A DNA stretch of 64,000 nt from a bacterium (GTDB lineage: Bacteria > Acidobacteriota > Thermoanaerobaculia > Multivoradales > J023). The notes under the pieces were generated by a model. The model did not search any database and was not told the origin of the DNA. It saw nothing but the letters and a program-made list of their open reading frames with translations. The position numbers were made by a program, and so were the translations under genes. Shown here one piece after another: positions 56,203 through 64,000 of this stretch. Numbering within the stretch: the stretch's first letter is position 1; the number at the start of each line of letters is the position of its first letter. The DNA lies in contig JAAELT010000006.1 of NCBI GenBank assembly GCA_024226315.1, positions 103,916-167,915 of the forward strand, written 5' to 3'.

Positions 56203-56806
56203 GCTGAAGGCCTCTTCGCCGGCCGACGGATGGGCGATCGTGGCGAAAGACGGCGAGCACTACGTGGTCCGGCCACCCTACCGGTTGGCGTACCGCCAGC
56301 GGTTGAGAGAGGGCCAGGTCGCATCTGCCGTCCGGCAGCTCGAGCTGCGAGCCGACAGGGCCGTCTTCTCGGATTGGTGGGCGTTGATCCATCATCTTCG
56401 CAGCGGGATGGCGCGCCACGCAGATCCCGATCTGTCGCGGAAAGCGGCCGAGGCGAGCCGCAGGATCTTGGCCGATGCGTCGGTCGAAGACCTCCATCGC
56501 CTGCTCGACAGGCTCGATTCGCGGCTCGAAGGAGGGGATTGGCGCGGAACCGAGAGGAACGTCGAGGTGCTGATCGACCTGCAGGCGGTCTCGGCGGATA
56601 TCGACCTGTACCGGCGCTGCCGGCGGTTGCAGAAGCGCTGCGCCGAGGCCCAGCGGCGGGAAGAGGAGGCCCGCGAGGATAAACGGCGGGCGCTGGACGG
56701 TCGCCAGGAATGGCTGGCGTCGGCCCGGGCCGCTTATGGATCGAGGCTCGAAGAGGTGAGCGGCCGGATCGTACGCCAGGGCCAGGTCTCCCCGATCGCC
56801 GCCTGA
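56192..56806 (+). CDS. Small coiled-coil-ended protein of the conflict locus
   Basis: The 204-residue protein begins MPIELKASSPADGWAIVAKD and shows a helical middle (SRKAAEASRRILADASVEDL) and a charged coiled coil near 155 to 190 (RCRRLQKRCAEAQRREEEAR, EDKRRALDGRQEWL). It does not match any family I know. The first 11 bp overlap the previous gene and 12 bp separate it from the ParA-like gene, so it belongs to the operon. It may be an adaptor or an immunity-type partner of the preceding protein; neither is shown. Confidence 0.55.
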   Translation: MPIELKASSPADGWAIVAKDGEHYVVRPPYRLAYRQRLREGQVASAVRQLELRADRAVFSDWWALIHHLRSGMARHADPDLSRKAAEASRRILADASVEDLHRLLDRLDSRLEGGDWRGTERNVEVLIDLQAVSADIDLYRRCRRLQKRCAEAQRREEEAREDKRRALDGRQEWLASARAAYGSRLEEVSGRIVRQGQVSPIAA

Positions 56807-56818
56807 CGGGGCCTGCCG

Positions 56819-58633
56819 GTGCGCACGGTCACCTTCTACTCCTACAAAGGTGGCGTCGGCCGCACCCTGGCGCTGGCCAACCTGGCCGTCGCCCTCGCGC
56901 GCGTCGGGCAGAAGGTCTTCGCCGTCGACTTCGACCTCGAGGCGCCGGGGCTCCACTACCGCCTGCCGCCGGAAGACGAGCACGGACGGGGGCTCGTCGA
57001 CCTGATCCACGACTTCCTGCGCGGCGCGCCGCCGCCGGAGTCCCTTTCGGCGTTCTCCTATCGCGTCGCCGCCCCTTCGGCGGACGACGCGGAGATCCGC
57101 CTGATGCCCGCCGGCCTCGTGCCGCGTTCCCCTTACTGGCGGCGGCTGGCGCAGATCAGCTGGCACGACCTCTTCTACACTGAGGGCGCGCCCGGCGTGG
57201 CGCTTTTCTTCGAGATCAAGGAGCGGATCCGCCGCGAGTACAACCCCGACTACCTGCTGATCGACGCCCGCACCGGTGTCACCGAGCTCGGCGGCGTCGC
57301 GACGTCACTGCTGGCCGACGACCTGGTCTGCCTGCTGGCCCACAACCGGGAGAGCCTGGAAGGGTCCCGCGCCGTCCTGCGCAGCGTCGTCGCCGCCGAG
57401 CGGCCGGGCGCGGGACCACCGGCGCGGATCCTGCCAGTGCTGGTGCGCATTCCGCGGAGCCTGGACGCGGACAAGGAGCGAGAGATCGTCGAATCGGCCC
57501 GGGCGTGCCTCAACGAGCCGGCCGAAGACCTCGCCCAGACGCTGGCTCTCGACCGGGTGTACGTTCTGCATTCGGAGCCCGATCTCCAGGTGGCCGAGCA
57601 ACTGCTCGTCGAGCAGGCCGCCGCGAACCTCGAGTCGCCGCTACTCGAAGACTACTTCCGCCTCTTCGTACAGCTCTTGCCGCCGGAGATTGCAGCGGAG
57701 CGGCTGAAGCTCCTGACGGAGCGCCGGACCGAATACACGCCCGTGGCACACCGAGTGCTGGTGCGGGAAGAGCCCGCACCAGCGGGCGATGGTGACCGCA
57801 CAGGCAGGTGGGAGGGGTTCGTCAGGGAGATTCGGCGCCTGTTGACGGAGGACATGGAAGCAGCTACCACCATCGCCGGACGTCGCGATGCCTGGCAGCG
57901 GGCTTTCGAGGCGGGAGGGGCAGACGGCCTGGTGGAGGCGCTGCTGAAGCGCAGCAAGATCGACGAGGTCCTGGTGGCGATGAACGAGGCCTTTCGGTCG
58001 TTGGACGGCCGGCCCGGCGCCGCCAAGACCGTGGAAGACGTCCTCAACCGGATCGTGCCCCTGCTCTACGACAGGCACCTGGTGTATTCGCTGCCGGAGA
58101 CGGCGGGAGGCGTGGTCTTGCAGCTGCCGGTCGCCACCGCGACGGTGGCGGAGATCCTGCTCGCGAGCGTCGACGCCGGCGGTCTGGACTACCTGCCGCT
58201 GACCGACCCGGAGAGTCTCCCGCGGCCGGCGGCGGCCGTCGCGAGCCTCCCCGAGTCCGGCATCGACTTCACCGGCGACCGCGCCTTCGAGGACTTCGTG
58301 GATCATCTGGCCAACGCCTTCGTCTCCGAGGAGGACAGGAGGGCGCTCGGCCAGCACGGCGGCCTCTCTGAGCCGCGGTACCGCCAGCTGTTGGCGCTCA
58401 TCGACGACGAGCTCGCCTGGCGCTCGCGGCAAGCGGTCACCGGACGGCGCACCTACTTCCTGTTCGACAGCCGTTTCGCGCGCGAGAACGGGCCGCTGCT
58501 CGGCCGACTGCGGGAATCTTTGCCGGCCCTCTCGCTGATCGAGCTGACTAGCCGCGACGCCGCCGACGAAGAGCGCCTCTGCGAGCCGCTGCGCGATTTC
58601 CTTTATCATTCGCAGACCCAGCAGGGACCATGA
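56819..58633 (+). CDS. KGGVGR-type ParA/MinD-like ATPase with shared C-terminal module
   Basis: The 604-residue protein starts at a GTG with VTFYSYKGGVGRTLALANLA. The deviant Walker A has Arg where ParA has Lys (KGGVGRT), a variant found in signalling and conflict proteins. Other parts are FAVDFDLEAPGLHYRLP and YLLIDARTGVTELGGVATSL. The ATPase spans to about 300. Residues about 330 to 604 match the protease's C-terminal module (VPLLYDRHLVYSLP, FVDHLANAFVSEEDRRALGQ, YFLFDSRFARENGPLLGRLR). It thus may be a regulator that pairs with the protease through this module. Its stop overlaps the next start. Confidence 0.82.
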   Translation: MRTVTFYSYKGGVGRTLALANLAVALARVGQKVFAVDFDLEAPGLHYRLPPEDEHGRGLVDLIHDFLRGAPPPESLSAFSYRVAAPSADDAEIRLMPAGLVPRSPYWRRLAQISWHDLFYTEGAPGVALFFEIKERIRREYNPDYLLIDARTGVTELGGVATSLLADDLVCLLAHNRESLEGSRAVLRSVVAAERPGAGPPARILPVLVRIPRSLDADKEREIVESARACLNEPAEDLAQTLALDRVYVLHSEPDLQVAEQLLVEQAAANLESPLLEDYFRLFVQLLPPEIAAERLKLLTERRTEYTPVAHRVLVREEPAPAGDGDRTGRWEGFVREIRRLLTEDMEAATTIAGRRDAWQRAFEAGGADGLVEALLKRSKIDEVLVAMNEAFRSLDGRPGAAKTVEDVLNRIVPLLYDRHLVYSLPETAGGVVLQLPVATATVAEILLASVDAGGLDYLPLTDPESLPRPAAAVASLPESGIDFTGDRAFEDFVDHLANAFVSEEDRRALGQHGGLSEPRYRQLLALIDDELAWRSRQAVTGRRTYFLFDSRFARENGPLLGRLRESLPALSLIELTSRDAADEERLCEPLRDFLYHSQTQQGP

Positions 58634-59597
58634 AGATGAGATACCTCGAGATCGCCGACGGTGACCGGCTCGAGCTGCCGGCGCAAGGCGCCTTGCCCCC
58701 CACGGTCCACGTGTTCGACGCCGAGTCGGTAGACGCGGTCAACGCGGCGCTGGCGGCGGGGCGGCCGCTCTTGGTTCGGGGCGAGCCGGGGACGGGCAAG
58801 AGCCAGCTGGCGCGGGCCGCGGCGGTGGGGCTCGGGCGGCCCCTGGTGTCGACGGTGATCGAGGCGCGTACCGAGGCGCGGGACCTGCTGTGGAGCTTCG
58901 ACACGGTGGCGCGGCTGGCCGAGGCGCAGGTGCAGGGGGCGCTGGCCGGGCGCGACGAGGCGGCGGTGCGCGAGAGCCTGCGGCAGGACCGTTACCTGGC
59001 GCCGGGGCCGCTGTGGTGGACGTTCGACTGGGCGGGCGCCGCGCGCCAGGCCGCGGCGGTGGGCGCCGTGCCGCCTCCGGCGCCGGCGGGCTGGCAGCCC
59101 GAGCAGGGGGCGGTGCTGCTGATCGACGAGATCGACAAGGCTGATCCCGCGGTGCCCAACGGCCTGCTCGAGAGTCTTGGCGAGGGGCGCTTCACGTGTC
59201 CCGGCGGGGCGGTGGTGGCGCGCGCCGCGGCGGCGTCGCCGCTGGTGGTGGTGACCACCAACGAGGAACGGGCATTGCCCGATCCGTTCCTGCGCCGCTG
59301 CCTGGTGCTGCAGTTGCGCTGGCCCGAGAAGCATGAGGACTTCGTCGCCGCGCTGGCGGCGCGCGGCCGGGCGCATTTCCCGGACTGCGGCGAGGAGATC
59401 CTGGCCGAGGCCGCGGAGATGCTCGCCGGCGATCGCGAGCGCGTGGTGGCTCAGGGGTTGTTCGCGCCCGGCGGGGCCGAGTACCTGGACCTGCTGCGGG
59501 CGTTGATGGCGTTGGCGCCCGGCGACGCGGAGCGGCAGCGCGAGGTGCTGCAGCGTATCGCCCGCTTCGCGCTCCTCAAGCATCCGGCGGAGCCGGG

Positions 59598-59601
<4 letters not shown>
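58630..59601 (+). CDS. MoxR-type AAA+ ATPase
   Basis: The 323-residue protein has Walker A LVRGEPGTGKSQLARAAAVG, Walker B AVLLIDEIDKADPAVPNGLL, a sensor LVVVTTNEERALPDPFLRRC and the MoxR-like WRTFD region. It has no other domain. MoxR ATPases work with vWA proteins as activation or assembly chaperones; the vWA-like gene follows at once with a stop/start overlap. Its ATG overlaps the ParA-like gene's stop as well. Presumably it switches the system on in an ATP-dependent way. Confidence 0.9.
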
Positions 59602-62453
<2,852 letters not shown>

Positions 62454-62509
62454 GGCGTGGGACACGCCGGCGACACCGGGCCGCAGACCGCGCGGCACGA
62501 GACAGCAGG

Positions 62510-62845
62510 ATGAAACTGAAGTTCTTCACCATCCCGGCTCTGGACTCCCAAGAGGCCGAAGAGGAACTCAACCGCTTCCTCGGCAGCCACCGGGTGCTAG
62601 CGGCGGATCGCCATCTGGTGCAGGAAGGCGGCGCCGCCTATTGGGCCGTCTGCGTCACCTACGTCGAGGGCGAGGGCAAGGCCGCGCCGGTCAAGCGCGG
62701 CAAGATTACGGTTCCCGCCCTGAAAGGGCGATTCCGCCCAACTGACCACCACACACCACAATGGCTAACCACTGCAAATGCAACTACTTACGTCTTGGGA
62801 CGTATGGTTAGCTCTGGGTACTTGTTGGCCAGTGCTTCCCCCTGA
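62510..62845 (+). pseudogene. Truncated HRDC-type DGR accessory gene
   Basis: The first 66 codons read MKLKFFTIPALDSQEAEEEL then HRVLAADRHLVQEGGAAYWA and CVTYVEGEGKAAPVKRGKI. I recognise this as the start of the HRDC-containing accessory protein that follows the target gene in many DGRs, whose intact form continues with DYREVL and an HRDC domain. Here from codon 67 the sequence is unrelated (TVPALKGRFRPTDHH) and stops after 45 codons. The break near 62,707 marks a join with other DNA. The Avd/HRDC protein helps the reverse transcriptase, so this copy is probably inactive. Confidence 0.7.
62764..62812. repeat. Inverted repeat and hairpin at mobile-element edge
   Basis: An 8-bp inverted pair, GCTAACCA (62764 to 62771) and TGGTTAGC (62805 to 62812), encloses a perfect six-base stem with a TTGG loop (TACGTC / GACGTA, 62789 to 62804). 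The DNA around it is visibly lower in GC than the neighbouring genes. It lies between the truncated accessory gene and the integrase start, where an attachment site or recombinase arm sites could be. A role is inferred from position only. Confidence 0.5.
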
Positions 62846-62906
62846 GTACCCCATGAGAACCATCCCACGCGCTACGCGCTTCGGGACACGGCAGGAGGTA
62901 GTCAGC

Positions 62907-63965
62907 ATGGCACACATAGAGAAGCGGCGGACGTCGAAGGGTCAGATCCGGTATCGGGCACAGATTGTACTCAAGGGCCATCCTCGGGTCTCAGAGACGT
63001 TCTCCACGCGGCGAGAGGCGAAGCGATGGGCCGAGCGTACAACGGAAGCGATGCGGCAACGGCGCTTCGAGCCCGGCTCGGAATCTGAGCAGCGCACGAT
63101 GGGTGATCTCGTCGGGCGGTACATCGAGGAGAAGCTCCCTCATCTGGCAGACCAGAAGGAGACAAGCCGCAGGCTAGAGTGGTGGGCGGGTCAGCTCGGA
63201 CAAGATACCAGACTCTGTCAGATCACACCTGCTTCGATCGCCTCGGCGAGAGACCGGCTCGCGAGAGGTAAGGGACTCTCTGGCAAGGCAGTGTCCCCGA
63301 GCACGGTCAGGCGCTACCTGACCGTTCTGGGCAGCGCCATGAGCATGGCCACCAAGGAGTGGTTCTGGATGGAGGACAATCCCTGCTCCAAGGTGGTCCG
63401 CCCGACCGAACCCCGCGGACGAGTACGCTGCCTGGACGGGGACGAGCGCCAGCGGCTGCTTGCCGCTTGCGAGGAAAGTCAGACCCGGCTTCTGTATCCG
63501 CTGGTGGTGATGGCGCTGTGCACCGGCGCTCGCCGGGGAGAGCTGCTACGGCTAACGTGGCAGGACGTCGACTTGGATCGTGGCGTTGCCATCATCCACC
63601 ACAGCAAGAATGGCGAGCGGCGTGCGCTGGCCATCACCGGTCTCGCGGCATCGGTACTCAAGGAGTGGAGCCGGGTCCGGCGCCTCGGGTCCGATCCGGT
63701 CTTCGCTGGCCGCGGCGGGAAAGCCACCTTCCCGCAGAGAGCATGGCAGGTAGCGCTGGAGGCGGCTGGGATCGAAGATTTCCGGTTCCATGACCTGCGC
63801 CATACCTTCGCTTCTTACCTCGCCATGAGCGGCGCCACGTTGGCCGAACTCGCCGAGGCGTTGGGCCACAAGACTTTCGCGATGGTCAAACGCTACGCCC
63901 ATCTGACCGAAGGCCATACCGCAAGTGTCGTCGCCAGGATGACTCAGCGTTTCGTGGCTGCGTAA
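62907..63965 (+). CDS. Tyrosine recombinase / phage-type integrase
   Basis: The 352-residue protein has an N-terminal arm-binding-like domain (MAHIEKRRTSKGQIRYRAQI, RETFSTRREAKRWAERT type), a core-binding region and a catalytic domain with the RHRY set: Arg in CTGARRGELLRLTW, His and Arg in FHDLRHTFASYL, His in ALGHKTFAMV and nucleophilic Tyr in KRYAHLTEGHT. The ATG at 62907 has AGGAGG 9 bases upstream, so it is preferred over one 43 codons earlier. It integrates DNA at a specific site. Its position just after the broken DGR gene marks the left end of an element continuing past the window. Confidence 0.92.
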   Translation: MAHIEKRRTSKGQIRYRAQIVLKGHPRVSETFSTRREAKRWAERTTEAMRQRRFEPGSESEQRTMGDLVGRYIEEKLPHLADQKETSRRLEWWAGQLGQDTRLCQITPASIASARDRLARGKGLSGKAVSPSTVRRYLTVLGSAMSMATKEWFWMEDNPCSKVVRPTEPRGRVRCLDGDERQRLLAACEESQTRLLYPLVVMALCTGARRGELLRLTWQDVDLDRGVAIIHHSKNGERRALAITGLAASVLKEWSRVRRLGSDPVFAGRGGKATFPQRAWQVALEAAGIEDFRFHDLRHTFASYLAMSGATLAELAEALGHKTFAMVKRYAHLTEGHTASVVARMTQRFVAA

Positions 63966-63971
63966 TGCGCT

Positions 63972-64000
63972 GGACAGGCGCCTGCCTCAGGCGCCCGTCC
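63972..64000. terminator. Hairpin after integrase gene
   Basis: Directly after the integrase stop (63963 to 63965), bases 63977 to 63995 form a perfect eight-base stem with a CCT loop (GGCGCCTG / CAGGCGCC). An outer GGAC/GTCC pair extends it to 63972 to 64000 with one mismatch. The position suits an intrinsic terminator, but the window ends before any T-run can be checked. It may instead be an element repeat. Confidence 0.5.

Noticed and set aside
62764..62812. Integron attC site
   Set aside because: The inverted repeats resemble R' and R'' only in part; the seven-base core consensus is not met and the recombinase is phage-type, not IntI.

Overview
This is a 64 kb window of high-GC (roughly two-thirds G+C by eye) bacterial chromosome with short intergenic gaps, many overlapping stop/start codons and frequent GTG starts. 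Several multidomain Ser/Thr kinases, an LpxH-like enzyme (Gram-negative envelope), a prolyl oligopeptidase and a secreted peptidase ending in a DGFESGD-type tail would fit an Acidobacteriota-like (for example Thermoanaerobaculia-like) organism. That placement is inference; there is no rRNA or other marker here. No tRNA, rRNA or CRISPR array was seen.

Layout. 1-5.2 kb (minus strand): the 5' end of an SDR gene, an M28 peptidase, an unknown protein and an S9A prolyl oligopeptidase. 5.27-22.7 kb (minus strand): a contiguous extracellular contractile injection system (eCIS, Afp/PVC/MAC-like) running from an Afp15-like AAA+ ATPase through terminator, sheath, tube, chaperone, LysM hub, VgrG spike, PAAR tip, gp25 and two baseplate-J proteins to tail protein I and two tandem fibre-like paralogues. 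No tape measure or toxin is recognisable in it. 22.9-53.5 kb: mostly housekeeping and signalling genes: an NTF2-like pseudogene, a KAS III-like enzyme with an altered active site, two large Ser/Thr kinases, LpxH, Mrp, a UDP-sugar operon (4-epimerase, UDP-glucose dehydrogenase, UDP-xylose synthase), a YggX-like protein, TVP38, a ClpX-like ATPase, a TIR/deoxyribosyltransferase-like TPR protein, RtcA, an orphan antitoxin, an aminotransferase, a three-gene membrane/arrestin-like/ATPase operon, a CBS protein, an acyltransferase and KBL. Two non-coding repeat regions lie here: REP-like hairpins at 39.9 kb and an array of exact 40-bp tandem units at 43 kb.

53.6-62.8 kb (plus strand) is the most interesting region. 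It is a compact, translationally coupled locus that looks like an NTP-dependent conflict system: a trypsin-co-occurring (Trypco2-like) small protein, a trypsin-like protease, a possible ADP-ribosyltransferase-like protein, a coiled-coil protein, a KGGVGR-type ParA/MinD-like ATPase, a MoxR AAA+ ATPase, and a degenerate-vWA protein whose C-terminus is an FGE-sulfatase/C-type-lectin domain. The protease and the ParA-like ATPase share the same long C-terminal module. The last about 35 residues of the lectin domain carry the codon pattern of a diversity-generating retroelement (DGR) variable region, and the next gene is the N-terminal part of an HRDC-type DGR accessory protein. That accessory gene breaks off near 62,707 and runs into lower-GC DNA followed by a tyrosine recombinase. 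The simplest reading is that a mobile element has inserted into or deleted part of the DGR, so its template repeat and reverse transcriptase are either beyond the right edge or lost.

Together, the window pairs a particle-based weapon (eCIS) with a separate proteolytic/ATPase defence-like locus whose sensor appears to have been targeted for hypermutation. No sequence evidence links the two systems functionally.
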